64,000 nt of DNA from Streptomyces griseosporeus (lineage in GTDB: Bacteria; Actinomycetota; Actinomycetes; Streptomycetales; Streptomycetaceae): NCBI RefSeq assembly GCF_014656055.1, contig NZ_BNBR01000002.1:159700-223699 (forward strand), in the 5' to 3' direction. This document shows positions 43,924 to 53,374 of this stretch, in pieces. The first letter of the stretch is position 1, and the number at the start of each line of letters is the position of its first letter. The notes beneath the pieces were generated by a model. It ran no database searches. It saw nothing but the letters and a program-made list of their open reading frames with translations, and was not told the DNA's origin. The translations under genes and the position numbers were made by a program.

Positions 43924-44133
43924 TGCGACCTCCGACGGGGGAACGTGGACGAGGGATGCATATCCCTTCACGCCCTCGGCCTGCCCGCCTACGTCCCCAA
44001 CCTCCCCCGTATGGCACGCCCGCCGGCATCCGACCACCCCCAGGCCGGCGCACTGCCCATGCCGGCAGCACCGATGGCCCCCGCCGGCCCGCAAAGTCCA
44101 GGGCCGGAGGCTGGCCATGCCACGCACGCGCCG

Positions 44134-45501
44134 TCAGGCCGCAGCCGCCGCGCGGCGGATCGCGTCCAGCGTGCGGGCGACGTCGTCGGCCGTGGTGGAC
44201 CAGTTGCTGACGGAGATGCGCATGATGCGGCGGCCCCGCCAGGTGGAGCCGCTGATCCAGGCCGTGCCGTCGTCGAGGAGCCGCGCAAGAACCCGGTCGG
44301 TGCGCGCGTCGTCGCCGAACGCGGCACAGACCTGGGTGAACACCACGTCGTTGAGGACCTCGGCGCCGTCGATGCCGCCGATGCCCGTCGCGAACGCCCT
44401 GGCGTGTGCGCACAGCCCCTCGACCAGGTCACCGACGCCCCTGCGGCCCAGCGCGCGCAGCACGGCCCACACGGTGAAGGCGCGGCCGCGCCGGGAGAGT
44501 TCCGGCACCGTGTCGACCGGGTCACCGTGGGCGTCATGGATCAGGTAGGCGCCCTGCTGGCTCATCGCCGCCCGCAGCGCGCCCGCGTCCCGGACGACGG
44601 CCACCCCGCAGTCGTAGGGGACGTTGAGGGTCTTGTGGGCGTCGGTGGCCCATGAGTCGGCTTCCTGGCAGCCCTCGGTGTGGTGGGCGAGGCGGGGGCT
44701 GGCGGCGGCCCACAGTCCGAAGGCGCCGTCGACGTGCACCCAGGCGCCGGCCTCGTGTGCGGCGCTCACCGCCTGCCGGAACGGGTCGAACGCACCGGAG
44801 TGCACGTTGCCGGCCTGCAGCACGACGATCGTCGGCCGTGGCTCGCCGTCGGACAGCGCCTGCCGCAGATCGCCGGGCCGGATCCGTCCCTGGTCGTCGG
44901 CCGGCATCAGCTCCGGCTCCCCCAGGCCCAGGTAGCGCAGGGCGAGGTCGACGGAGATGTGGCGCTCGGCGCCGGCCAGGACGCGTACCGGGGGTCCGCC
45001 GGAGAGTCCGTCCCGGGCCGCGTTCCAGCCGATTCGGCCCAGCACGGTGTCGCGTGCGGCGGCCAGGCAGGTGAAGTTGGCCATGGTGGCGCCGGTGGTG
45101 AAGCCGACGCCGGCAGTGGCGGGCAGACGCAGCAGCTCCAGCAGCCATGCGGCGGCGATGTCCTCGGCCGCCGCGTAGGCGGGTGAGGCGGCCCGCATCA
45201 CACAATTCTGGTCCCAGGCACTGACCAGCCAGTCCGCGGCGAGGGCGGCGGGGTGGGTGCCGCCGACGACGAAGCCGTAGAAGCGGCCGCTGGGGAACGC
45301 GGTCAGGCCCGGTTCGCCGGCCGTGGCGAGCAGGTCGACGACCTCGGGGGCCGGGGTGGGGTCGTCGGGCAGATCGGTGCCCAAGGCGCGGACGACCTCC
45401 TCCACCGAGGCACGCGCGGGTACCGGCCGCTCCGACAGGCCGGCCAGCCAGCGCACCGCGTGATCGAACGCCCGGTGGAGCGCCGCCTCGCGCTCGTCCA
45501 T
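44134..45501 (-). CDS. PLP-dependent group II decarboxylase family protein
   Basis: This 455-residue enzyme has the fold of aromatic-L-amino-acid and glutamate decarboxylases. The PLP lysine lies in TDAHKTLNVPYDCG near residue 280, WVHVDGAFGLWAA carries the aspartate that pairs with the pyridine nitrogen, and GFTTGATMANFTCLAAAR binds the phosphate. The product would be an amine, or an aldehyde if it is an amine-aldehyde synthase; the substrate cannot be assigned. The ATG at 45501 starts the domain well. An inverted repeat at 45578-45592 lies in its promoter region, together with a TATAAC sequence on the minus strand. Confidence 0.85.
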   Translation of the reverse strand: MDEREAALHRAFDHAVRWLAGLSERPVPARASVEEVVRALGTDLPDDPTPAPEVVDLLATAGEPGLTAFPSGRFYGFVVGGTHPAALAADWLVSAWDQNCVMRAASPAYAAAEDIAAAWLLELLRLPATAGVGFTTGATMANFTCLAAARDTVLGRIGWNAARDGLSGGPPVRVLAGAERHISVDLALRYLGLGEPELMPADDQGRIRPGDLRQALSDGEPRPTIVVLQAGNVHSGAFDPFRQAVSAAHEAGAWVHVDGAFGLWAAASPRLAHHTEGCQEADSWATDAHKTLNVPYDCGVAVVRDAGALRAAMSQQGAYLIHDAHGDPVDTVPELSRRGRAFTVWAVLRALGRRGVGDLVEGLCAHARAFATGIGGIDGAEVLNDVVFTQVCAAFGDDARTDRVLARLLDDGTAWISGSTWRGRRIMRISVSNWSTTADDVARTLDAIRRAAAAA

Positions 45502-45577
45502 GTATCGGACTATCGGACGGCGTCCGCCGCCAGGCAAGCGGGGCGCCCTCGAAACGCCGACCACTGTGTCCAGTTAT

Positions 45578-45592
45578 ATGAACGATATTCAT
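45578..45592. promoter_or_regulatory. Inverted repeat upstream of the PLP decarboxylase
   Basis: ATGAA-CGATA-TTCAT is a perfect palindrome with 5-bp arms in an unusually AT-rich patch, 77-91 bp before the decarboxylase start. It could be a regulator site; the regulator is unknown. Confidence 0.45.
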
Positions 45593-45726
45593 GTACGCAT
45601 CTATCCTCGCAGGGAATCGCGAGCTGCCCTGCCGCTACAACCCGTAAAACGTGCGAACCTCACGCTCGCCAAGGGCATGCACCTGGCCGCGAATTCGAGC
45701 ATGTGAACCAGATCCTGCCGCTGCTC

Positions 45727-45776
45727 TTGTCAGCCGGTCGAACGAGCTCTATCGTCTCCCGCCAGAAAGCGCTTTC
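45727..45776 (+). promoter_or_regulatory. Pectate lyase promoter with LacI-type operator
   Basis: The -35 element TTGTCA (45727-45732), a 17-bp spacer and the -10 element TATCGT (45750-45755) predict a start near 45762. The perfect 12-bp palindrome GAAAGCGCTTTC (45765-45776), with the central CG typical of LacI-family operators, sits right on the start. This predicts repression by a LacI-type regulator, perhaps relieved by pectin oligomers. Confidence 0.65.
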
Positions 45777-46058
45777 CCGATCGCTCCCCCCGGGCCACCG
45801 GGACAGCCCGAGGAAGCGATGGTCGCGGAGGCCACCGCGACGCGTGCACGAGCCGCAAGGAACCGTCCGACGCTGTCCGGTCCTCCGGCCGCATCCGACG
45901 GCGCACCACACCGCACCACACCGAGCGACCACGCGACTCCACGCCCGTCCGGCGACCCCGGACGGTCGCTTGACGCGCCCCGGCACCGGTGGCGCGGCGC
46001 CGAGCCACCGGGAACTCCCGCCGACCGGCACCCCGGACCAACCGCACCACCCCGCCAG

Positions 46059-46122
46059 CACACCCGCACACCCGCACACCCGCACACCCGCACACCCGCA
46101 CACCCGCACACCCGCACACCCG
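46059..46122. repeat. Eight perfect tandem copies of an 8-bp unit
   Basis: CACACCCG is repeated eight times in a row without mismatch (64 bp), ending 31 bp before the pectate lyase start codon, inside its predicted leader. Such a repeat is prone to slippage and could change leader length and translation. Confidence 0.95.
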
Positions 46123-46153
46123 CACCGATCACCTCGACCCCCAGGAGCCCCCA

Positions 46154-47716
46154 ATGAAAAGACCTGTCGCCCTGCGACTGTCCGCCGCCACAGCCGCGTT
46201 GGCCCTCGCGACCGCCGCGGGAGCCGCCCTGTCGATGTCCGAGGCGTCCGCGGCCACCGGCGGCGCCACCGGTTACGCCACCCAGAACGGCGGGACCACC
46301 GGCGGGGCCGGCGGGCAGACGGTCCGTGCCACCACGGGCACCCAGATCCACGCGGCGCTGTGCGGGCGCGCCAGCAGCAGCACCCCGATCACCATCCAGG
46401 TCGAGGGCACCATCAACCACGCCAACACCGAGAAGGTGTCCGGCGCGAGCTGCAACACGGCCGCGGGCGTGATCGAGCTGAAGCAGATCAGCAACGTCAC
46501 CATCGTCGGCGTGGGCAGTGGCGCGGTCTTCGACCAAGTCGGCATCCACATCCGCGAGTCCAAGAACATCATCATCCAGAACGTCACCGTCCGGAACGTG
46601 AAGAAGTCCGGCTCGCCCACCTCCAACGGCGGCGACGCGATCGGCATGGAGAGCAACGTCCGCAACGTGTGGGTGGACCACGCCACGCTGGAGGCGTCGG
46701 GCGGTGAAGCCGAGGGCTACGACGCCCTGTTCGACATGAAGGACAACACGCAGTACGTGACGCTGTCGTACAGCATCCTGCGCAACTCGGGCCGCGGGGG
46801 CCTGATCGGCTCCAGCGAGAGCGACCTGTCCAACGGCTATGTCACCTTCCACCACAACCTGTACCAGAACATCGACTCCCGCACGCCCCTGCTGCGCGGC
46901 GGCACGGCCCACATGTACAACAACCACTACGTGAGCCTGAACAAGTCCGGCATCAACTCCCGCGCCGGCGGCAAGGCGAAGGTCGACAACAACTACTTCG
47001 AGGACTCCGCCAACGTCCTGGGCACCTTCTACACGGACGAACTCGGCTACTGGCAGGTCAGCGGCAACATCTTCGACAACGTCACCTGGTCCGCCCCCGG
47101 TACGGACAGCCACCCCGCCGGTCCGGACCCGCAGTCCAACACCACCGTCAGCATCCCCTACGCCTACACCCTCGACGCCGCTTCCTGCGTACCCGACGTG
47201 GTGAGCCGGACGGCGGGCGCGAACAAGGGCCTGCAAGTGTCCGACGGCAACTGCTCGCCGCAGAGTCCTACGCCGACTCCTACCCCGACTCCGACCCCCA
47301 CGCCCACTCCCACTCCCACTCCCACCCCGACGCCCACGCCGAGCCAGCCCAGTGGCACCAACCTCAGCATCGGCGCCGGCTCCGACGGCTCCAGCAAGGC
47401 CGACGGCACCAGCTACGGCAACGTCCGTGACGGCAACCTGAGCACCTACTGGTCGCCGTCCGGGTCGACGGGCTCCGTCTCCATCAAGTGGGGTGCGCCC
47501 ACCGCCGTGTCGAGCGTCAACATCCGCGAAGCCGCCGGGTCAGTGGGCGCCATCGGCTCGTGGCGGCTCCTCAACGCCGACACGGGTGCCGTCCTGAAGA
47601 CCGGCAGCGGAGCGGGCGTCATCTCCTTCGCGCGGACCTCCCTGCAGAAGATCACCTTCGAGATCACCGGCGCCACCGGCACCCCGAAGGTGGCCGAGTT
47701 CGAGACCTACGCCTGA
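46154..47716 (+). CDS. Secreted PL1 pectate lyase with PT linker and C-terminal sugar-binding-like domain
   Basis: This is a 520-residue exported enzyme that cleaves polygalacturonate by beta-elimination with calcium. A signal peptide (residues 1-34, ending ASA) precedes a PL1 parallel beta-helix (about 35-365) with VWVDHATLE (the WxDH motif) and the RTPLLRGG segment carrying the catalytic arginine. A Pro-Thr repeat linker (about 372-397) joins a 115-residue beta-sandwich of the F5/8-type or CBM family (SKADGTSYGNVRDGNLSTYW). CAGGAG precedes the ATG. A promoter with a LacI-type operator and a tandem repeat control its long leader. Confidence 0.93.
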   Translation: MKRPVALRLSAATAALALATAAGAALSMSEASAATGGATGYATQNGGTTGGAGGQTVRATTGTQIHAALCGRASSSTPITIQVEGTINHANTEKVSGASCNTAAGVIELKQISNVTIVGVGSGAVFDQVGIHIRESKNIIIQNVTVRNVKKSGSPTSNGGDAIGMESNVRNVWVDHATLEASGGEAEGYDALFDMKDNTQYVTLSYSILRNSGRGGLIGSSESDLSNGYVTFHHNLYQNIDSRTPLLRGGTAHMYNNHYVSLNKSGINSRAGGKAKVDNNYFEDSANVLGTFYTDELGYWQVSGNIFDNVTWSAPGTDSHPAGPDPQSNTTVSIPYAYTLDAASCVPDVVSRTAGANKGLQVSDGNCSPQSPTPTPTPTPTPTPTPTPTPTPTPTPSQPSGTNLSIGAGSDGSSKADGTSYGNVRDGNLSTYWSPSGSTGSVSIKWGAPTAVSSVNIREAAGSVGAIGSWRLLNADTGAVLKTGSGAGVISFARTSLQKITFEITGATGTPKVAEFETYA

Positions 47717-47835
47717 TCCGGCACCCCCGGGCATCCTCCGCGCGGCACGCGGCGGCGCCTCGGACCGCCTCTCCTGCCCGACGGCAGGGGACGGGCCGAA
47801 CGCGCTGCCGTGTGCCGCGTACGTCCAGCGGTGGG

Positions 47836-49170
47836 TCAGATAGCCCTTGCCGAACCGGAGCCCGACGTACGGCGTCGGACCGCCGCAACCGCCGCGGCAC
47901 CCAGTACGACAGCGCCCGCGCCGGCCCCGGCCATCGGCAGCGTCGCAGAGGACGAACCGGTCGCCGCGAGGGTCGCTCCCCCGGTACCGGCCGCGGCCGC
48001 CGCCTGAGTCGTCCCGGCCGCCCCGGTCGCCTGCTGAGCGGCACCGCCCTGCGGCCTGGCACCGGTTCCCTGCCCGGGCGTGACCGGACCGGGCCGGGCG
48101 TCGTCCTGGTCCCCCGGCTGCGCCGGCTCGGCGTCGTCGCCCGGGTCCGTGGTGCTGCCGGCGGGGAGGACCTGGAAGTCGTAGCGCTTCATCGGGCCCA
48201 GTACACACGGCCGGTAGGCGTCGGAGGCGTCACCGGCGAAGAGGGCGAGGGCGTCCTTCGCCGTGGCCGGCGAGTCGGCCTTCATCCGCAGCTTCACGTC
48301 GCTGTGCTCGCCCGGCTTCATCGCGTCGACGTGCGCGATGTGCTCGGATCCCTCGCCGCTGAGCGGCCGCCACCGCGAGCCGTCCGACCACTCCACGCCG
48401 AGAACGCTCTTCGTCCCCGCGCCTTCACCGGCCACGTGGATGGACACGAGGGGGTCGACGGTCAGGGTGCGTGTGGTCCCGTTGGTCACCCGCAGCGTGA
48501 AGTCGACGGTGGTCCCGGCGACGAGCTTCGACGGCAGCCCGACCGCGAGGGAGGTCAGTCCGGCCTCCCGGACGCATTCCTTCGCGGCGGCGAGCGCCTT
48601 GTCGGCGGCCTGCTTGTCGGCGAGGGCCTTGTCGAGGGCCTGCTCCAGGAGGCTGTACTTGCGGACGGCCGCCACCCGGGCGTCGTCGAGCGCGGTCTGC
48701 GCCTTCTCGGCCGCCGCGGCGGCGGCCTGCTGCGCCGTCACCGCCTTCGCCAGATCGCCCTCCGCGGAGTCGAGGGCCTGCTGGGCCTCGGCCCTCTCGG
48801 TGTCGTTCTGGGCCGCTTCGAGCCTGGCCTTGGCCTCGGTGACCGCCTTCTCGGCGGCAGTCCTGGCGTCGGCGGCGGCCTTCGCGGCCTTCGCGGTGTC
48901 GAGGGCGGCGGCCTTCAGCGGATGCGTGTCCGAGTCGAGTTCCTCGAGGGTGGTCTCGAGTTCCTCGCGCCCCTCCGCCTTGGCGGCGACGGCCAGGTCG
49001 TACGCCTTCCCCGCGCCCTCGGCGGCCTTCACCAGCTCCGCGTACGTCGGCTGGTCCTGTGTCTGGCCTACGGCCGCCTCGCCGGCGAAGGCTGGGGCGG
49101 CGGAGAACAAGGCGACGGGGGTCACGACCGCGACAGCAGCGGCGACGGCGAGGGAACGCGGGATCTTCAC
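47836..49170 (-). CDS. Wall-anchored LAATG surface protein with coiled coil
   Basis: This is a 444-residue exported protein. The signal peptide covers about 1-29 (APAFA). Residues about 35-195 form a long Ala/Glu/Lys-rich coiled coil. A beta-rich domain of about 130 residues follows (LTSLAVGLPSKLVAGTTVDFTLRVTN). A low-complexity Gly/Gln/Ala region then leads to LAATG at 401-405, a hydrophobic helix and an arginine-rich tail. This is the second class E sortase signal in the window. The GTG at 49170 has AAGGATC upstream. Its likely role is in the aerial or cell-wall surface; the partner is unknown. Confidence 0.85.
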   Translation of the reverse strand: MKIPRSLAVAAAVAVVTPVALFSAAPAFAGEAAVGQTQDQPTYAELVKAAEGAGKAYDLAVAAKAEGREELETTLEELDSDTHPLKAAALDTAKAAKAAADARTAAEKAVTEAKARLEAAQNDTERAEAQQALDSAEGDLAKAVTAQQAAAAAAEKAQTALDDARVAAVRKYSLLEQALDKALADKQAADKALAAAKECVREAGLTSLAVGLPSKLVAGTTVDFTLRVTNGTTRTLTVDPLVSIHVAGEGAGTKSVLGVEWSDGSRWRPLSGEGSEHIAHVDAMKPGEHSDVKLRMKADSPATAKDALALFAGDASDAYRPCVLGPMKRYDFQVLPAGSTTDPGDDAEPAQPGDQDDARPGPVTPGQGTGARPQGGAAQQATGAAGTTQAAAAAGTGGATLAATGSSSATLPMAGAGAGAVVLGAAAVAAVRRRTSGSGSARAI

Positions 49171-49341
49171 ACAGATCCTTTCGATCACGGCGAGAACACG
49201 GAGGGGCCACCACGGTTTCCCCACAGGAAGCCCAAGAGTCCGATGATCTTACTTCCTCGGGCGACCGAGGCCAGGGCCGCGTTGTCAGTGCGCTCACGTA
49301 TCGTGCCCGGCACCGCTCATCGACCGAGAGGAACAAGAGAG

Positions 49342-50850
49342 TTGACCGGCACGCCGGCTTTCCCGCTCCCGTTTCACGCTTCCCGTTCCCTGTCCTTCGC
49401 GCAGCCCCGGACACTGCGGGAACTGCAGATGATGGAGTGCAGCTCGCACATCCGGGCGAAGCCGGGGTGGTTCGAGAAGATGAACGACGCCGACATCGTC
49501 GACAGGTGGACGCGAGAGGCGATCGACCAGGGCCTCACCGAGGCGCAGATCCGCTACGTACTGGCCGAACTGGCGCATTACGCGGCACTGCGGGACGGGC
49601 GGACCGGCATAGAGGTGTCCGCCGTCGACGGGGTGTGGCAGTCGGACGCCCTGGTCGACGACAAGCTCGGGTCACGGCTGCGTGAGGCGGTGCGGGTGCT
49701 GGAGGAGGTCCCCGAGGCGGAGAAGGACTGGCATCCCGGTTCGGACGGCCAGGTGCTGGATCTCGTTCATCCCTCTCTGTTCTGTCTGGTGAGGGAGGTG
49801 AGCGGGGCGCCCGAGCGGGCGTGGCGGAACCCGACGGACCGCTACTCGAAGCACGAGTTCTCGGAGAGGTTCCAGTGGCTGCCCACGGACGTGGACGTCA
49901 GTGACGACGGCGAGGTCACGTTCCGCTCGTACGTCAACAACGTCCACCCCGAGCAGCATCACGAACTGGCCTCCGTCCTGCCGGACCTGTTCGCGCGGTT
50001 CCTTCCCTTGTGGGAGAACGTGCTCACCGACCTGCGCCATCCGCGGCCGCTGCGCATAGAGGCCGATCCCTATGGGTGGTACGAGTCGGAGCCGGAGTAC
50101 CCGGACAGGTCCTCCTACAGCGACGACGAGGCCCACGCGGAAGCCGTCCGCGTCTGGGAAGAGGCCCAGGACGACTGGTGGGAGAACCGCCGGCCGGTCG
50201 TGCCGGACGCCCCCGAGTTCACCGCGCCCGAGGTGCCCGGCGAAAGCGCCCGGGTCGGCCTGCGCGGGCGCCGTCTCCAGGTCATCGTCAAGCTCGCCTC
50301 CATCCATCTCACCCCCGACAAGCCGGAGTACCCCGGCGGTTCCTGGCATGTCGAGGGGATGCTGAACGAACGGATCGTCTCGACCGGCATCCACTACTTC
50401 GACAGCGAGAACATCACCGAAAGCCGGCTGAGTTTCCGAGCCGCACTCGACGACCCCCACTACGAGCAGAACGACGACAACGGCATGCGTGAGGTGTACG
50501 GCCTGGAGAACGAGGACGCGCTGAACCAGGTGCTGGGATCGGCGTCGACCCCGGAGGGCCGCTGCCTTGCGTTCCCGAACATCCTGCAGCACCGCGTCGG
50601 CTCGTTCCGCCTCGCGGACCCCACCCGCCCGGGACACCGCAAGATCCTCGCGTTCTTCCTGGTCGACCCGTCGGAGCAGATCGTCTCGACGTCCGACGTG
50701 CCGCCCCAGCAGCCGTGGTCCGACACCTCGACCATGACGCTGGAGCAGGCCAAGGCCTACCGCGAGGAACTCATGCGGGAACGCAAGTTCTTCGTCGACG
50801 AACACAACGAGCAGCTCTACGAGCGGGAGTTCTCCCTCTGCGAGCACTGA
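49342..50850 (+). CDS. DUF4246 family protein (fungal-like)
   Basis: This is a 502-residue soluble protein matching DUF4246, a family mainly known from fungi and present in scattered actinobacteria. The N-terminus FPLPFHASRSLSFAQPRTLRELQMMEC and the segment EGRCLAFPNILQHRVGSFRL are characteristic. The latter resembles the C-terminal metal histidine and arginine region of 2-oxoglutarate oxygenases, so an iron oxygenase-like fold is possible but unproven. The only start keeping the conserved N-terminus is TTG at 49342, with AAGAGAG before it. Codon use is like its neighbours, so any transfer from fungi would be old. Confidence 0.78.
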   Translation: MTGTPAFPLPFHASRSLSFAQPRTLRELQMMECSSHIRAKPGWFEKMNDADIVDRWTREAIDQGLTEAQIRYVLAELAHYAALRDGRTGIEVSAVDGVWQSDALVDDKLGSRLREAVRVLEEVPEAEKDWHPGSDGQVLDLVHPSLFCLVREVSGAPERAWRNPTDRYSKHEFSERFQWLPTDVDVSDDGEVTFRSYVNNVHPEQHHELASVLPDLFARFLPLWENVLTDLRHPRPLRIEADPYGWYESEPEYPDRSSYSDDEAHAEAVRVWEEAQDDWWENRRPVVPDAPEFTAPEVPGESARVGLRGRRLQVIVKLASIHLTPDKPEYPGGSWHVEGMLNERIVSTGIHYFDSENITESRLSFRAALDDPHYEQNDDNGMREVYGLENEDALNQVLGSASTPEGRCLAFPNILQHRVGSFRLADPTRPGHRKILAFFLVDPSEQIVSTSDVPPQQPWSDTSTMTLEQAKAYREELMRERKFFVDEHNEQLYEREFSLCEH

Positions 50851-50872
50851 GGGCCGGCGCGCTCCGGGCCGT

Positions 50873-51667
50873 TCAGAAGGCGGAGTGCGCGAACCAGTGG
50901 GTCAGCAGGTCCTCGTCCCCCTCGTGGGCGAGGGCCTGCGCCCGGTAGGGCAGGCGGCCGTAGACGAGCAGGAGCAGGTCGGCCGCGGTTCCCCGGACGG
51001 TCGCGTCGGCGGTGTCCGCGGTCGCGCCGGCCTCCTCCAGGCCGAAGCCGTCGGGCCGCAGGCGCACGAGCCAGGACTCGTCGCCGTCGGTCGTACGGAA
51101 GCGGATGGTCCTGTCGGGGCCGCGCAGGTCGGCGACCTTCGGTGCGAAGAAGGTGGCGAAGGGCAGGTTGACGAGGAACTCGTCGATGCCGTCGACGGCG
51201 AGGGAACGGTCGATCGCGGGCGTCAGGCCGAGGGCGAGTTCGGCGTCGGCGCGGTGCAGCAGCGTCTCGAAGAGCATGCGGCGGGCCCAGAAGCGGGCGT
51301 GCTGGTCGACGCCCCACGCCCACATCGGCAGGTCCGGGTCCGTGGCCGCGAAGGCCTCGGCGGCCACGGTCGCGCTCTCGGCCAGCCAGTCGGGGTAGCC
51401 GTCCTCCCGCTCCGGCAGCCGCAGGTCCACCTCACGGGTGCGCGGAGGCTCCTGGATACGTGACCGAAGCAGGACGGAGAACCAGCGCTGCACGCTGCCC
51501 GTGTGCCTGACCAGGTCGGCCAGTGTCCAGTCGGGGCAGCTGGGCACGGCGGTGCTCAGGTCGGCGCCGCGGAGCGCGGCGACGAACCGCGCGGTCTCGG
51601 CCGCGACCGCCGCGCGGTGATCGACCGGGGGGACGACAGAGGCCTGCGTGGGGTCGGAGATGCTCAT
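50873..51667 (-). CDS. Maleylpyruvate isomerase/MDMPI family mycothiol-dependent enzyme
   Basis: This 264-residue protein belongs to the actinobacterial TIGR03083/MDMPI_N family with a DinB-like four-helix bundle. CPDWTLADLVRHTGSVQRW near residue 47 is the family signature, and the histidine there is a metal ligand together with a Glu/His pair in FETLLHRADAE near 145. These enzymes are thought to use mycothiol in detoxification or isomerisation. It lies 29 bp downstream of the MFS exporter gene on the same strand, so it probably belongs to the MarR-controlled efflux unit. Confidence 0.88.
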   Translation of the reverse strand: MSISDPTQASVVPPVDHRAAVAAETARFVAALRGADLSTAVPSCPDWTLADLVRHTGSVQRWFSVLLRSRIQEPPRTREVDLRLPEREDGYPDWLAESATVAAEAFAATDPDLPMWAWGVDQHARFWARRMLFETLLHRADAELALGLTPAIDRSLAVDGIDEFLVNLPFATFFAPKVADLRGPDRTIRFRTTDGDESWLVRLRPDGFGLEEAGATADTADATVRGTAADLLLLVYGRLPYRAQALAHEGDEDLLTHWFAHSAF

Positions 51668-51696
51668 CGTGAGCTGCCTTTCCGGGAAGGTGCGGG

Positions 51697-53193
51697 TCAG
51701 CGGGACGGCTGGTCGAGGACGGCCGGGGTACGGCTTTCGGCGGCCTTCCTCAGGACGGGTGTACGAGGTGCGTGCGCCGACTTGATGCCGACGAGGGACA
51801 CGGCGACCACCAGGGCGAAGGCCGCGCCGGCGAGCGCGAAGCCGATCGTGAACTGGCTCTCCTGGGGCAGCGCGGGCATGCCGTGCGGCAGCCGGATGGT
51901 CTTCGACGCCAGCAGTGTGGTGATCACCGCGCTGGCGACGGCGCTGCCGACGGAGCGGGAGATGGAGTTGATGCCGTTGGCGATGCCGGACTGGTGGGCG
52001 GGGACGCTCGCCACGATGAGGGCGGGCATGGCGGCGTAACCGAAGCTGATCGCGAGACCGATGACCATGCCGGCGCCGATCACCGAGGCCGACGTCTCGT
52101 GCGCCACGGTCAGCCACGTGAAGCCGACGACGCCGAAGCAGGCCCCGGCGGCCAGGGTGACGCGGGCGCCGAGCCGGCCCACCAGCACTCCGCCGAACTG
52201 CGATCCCACGAGCGAGACGAGCGTGGTCGGCAGCAGGTACACGACGGAGGCGCGGAGCACGGAGGCGCCGAAGCCGTAGCCGGCGATGTCCTCGGGCATC
52301 TGGACGAGGTAGGAGACGCCGATGAACTGGGCGAACATCGCGAACCCGAGCAGCAGCCCGGCGAGGTTGGTGAAGAGGACGGGCCGGTGGGTGAACATCT
52401 TCATGTCCACCATGGGCTCCTTGACCCGGCTCTCGGTCACGACCCACACCGCCGCCATGACGGCCGCTCCGGCGAAGGAGCCGAGGGTACGGCCGGACGT
52501 CCATCCCCACTCGTGCCCCTGCGAGACGGGCAGGAGCAGCAGCACGAGCAGCGCTCCCAGGGTGGCCGCGCCCAGCCAGTCCGTCCGCCCTCCCGTCGCC
52601 GTCCGGGAGGCGGGCACGGCGAACCACACGCCTGCCAGCGCCACCACCGCCAGCGCCACCGCGAGCCAGAACACCCGGTGGTAGTCGGGGTCGGCGCCCC
52701 GGGTGAGGAGCCCCGCGCCGACCAGCGCGAGTCCGCTGCCGAACGCGAGGGTGCCGCTGACCAGGGCCATGGCGCCGGGCAGTTTCACCGGCTCGATCTC
52801 CTCGCGCAGGACGGAGAGGGCGAGCGGGAAGATCGCGGTCGCCGCTCCCTGCATCACCCGGCCGACGATCAGCCAGGTCAGCGAGGTGGTCGTGGCGGCG
52901 AGCACCGAGCCGGCGACCATCACGAGGAGAACACCGACCAGGGTGGCCTTCTTGCCGTGCTGGTCGCCGAAGCGGCCGAGCAGCGGGGTGAAGACGGCGG
53001 CCGACAGCAGCGTGGCGGTGGTCACCCAGCTGACGCTCGCCGTGCCGGCGTGCAGATCGTTCTGGATGATGCCCAGGATCGGCACGACCAGCGTCTGCAT
53101 CATCGAGACGACCATCGCGGCGAGCCCCAGGGTGAGGATCAGCACGCTGTCCGGTGCGCGTCTCGGGCCGGCCGTGCGCAGTGCTTGTGACAC
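51697..53193 (-). CDS. MFS multidrug transporter (DHA2-like, 14 TM)
   Basis: This is a 498-residue proton-driven exporter with about 14 membrane segments. MVVSMMQTLVVPILGIIQNDLHAG, the loop GRFGDQHGKKATLVG and the segment SGTLAFGSGLALVGAGLL fit DHA2 drug exporters. The GTG at 53193 has GAGGAAGAG upstream. It is transcribed away from a MarR-family gene, with repeated operator-like sequences between them, and is followed by the MDMPI gene. This is a classical drug-inducible efflux arrangement; the drug is unknown. Confidence 0.92.
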   Translation of the reverse strand: MSQALRTAGPRRAPDSVLILTLGLAAMVVSMMQTLVVPILGIIQNDLHAGTASVSWVTTATLLSAAVFTPLLGRFGDQHGKKATLVGVLLVMVAGSVLAATTTSLTWLIVGRVMQGAATAIFPLALSVLREEIEPVKLPGAMALVSGTLAFGSGLALVGAGLLTRGADPDYHRVFWLAVALAVVALAGVWFAVPASRTATGGRTDWLGAATLGALLVLLLLPVSQGHEWGWTSGRTLGSFAGAAVMAAVWVVTESRVKEPMVDMKMFTHRPVLFTNLAGLLLGFAMFAQFIGVSYLVQMPEDIAGYGFGASVLRASVVYLLPTTLVSLVGSQFGGVLVGRLGARVTLAAGACFGVVGFTWLTVAHETSASVIGAGMVIGLAISFGYAAMPALIVASVPAHQSGIANGINSISRSVGSAVASAVITTLLASKTIRLPHGMPALPQESQFTIGFALAGAAFALVVAVSLVGIKSAHAPRTPVLRKAAESRTPAVLDQPSR

Positions 53194-53258
53194 GGAATCT
53201 CTTCCTCGGTGAGACCTCGGCCTCGGCGAACGGGAGCACGCCGGGGCCGCGGAACGGT

Positions 53259-53351
53259 GAAACTTGAGAACGTGGAAGCTTGAGGACCTCGAAGCTTGAG
53301 GACTTCAAGCAATTGCCAGGACCGTAGCCAGCGGTATTTGAGATCGTCAAG
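53259..53351. promoter_or_regulatory. Iterated MarR operators and leaderless marR promoter
   Basis: Three copies of a GAAGCTTGAGGAC-like unit start at 53259, 53275 and 53291, exactly 16 bp apart (the first with two mismatches). TTGA-N5-TCAA palindromes occur at 53296-53308 and 53338-53350. The latter contains the -35 TTGAGA (53338-53343), which with an 18-bp spacer serves a -10 TAGGGT (53362-53367). The start would fall on the MarR ATG at 53375. MarR binding here would repress both divergent units. Confidence 0.75.
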
Positions 53352-53374
53352 TTTTCCGGCGTAGGGTGACGCAC

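Larger units (their letters stand above)
45502..46153. other. 652-bp divergent region with pectate lyase control elements
   Basis: From left to right this holds an inverted repeat at 45578-45592, the pectate lyase promoter at 45727-45755, a LacI-type operator at 45765-45776, a long leader, and eight copies of an 8-bp unit at 46059-46122. No additional gene was recognised. Confidence 0.6.

Noticed and set aside
46059..46122. CRISPR-like array at the CACACCCG repeats
   Set aside because: The units are only 8 bp, have no spacers, and no cas gene is present.
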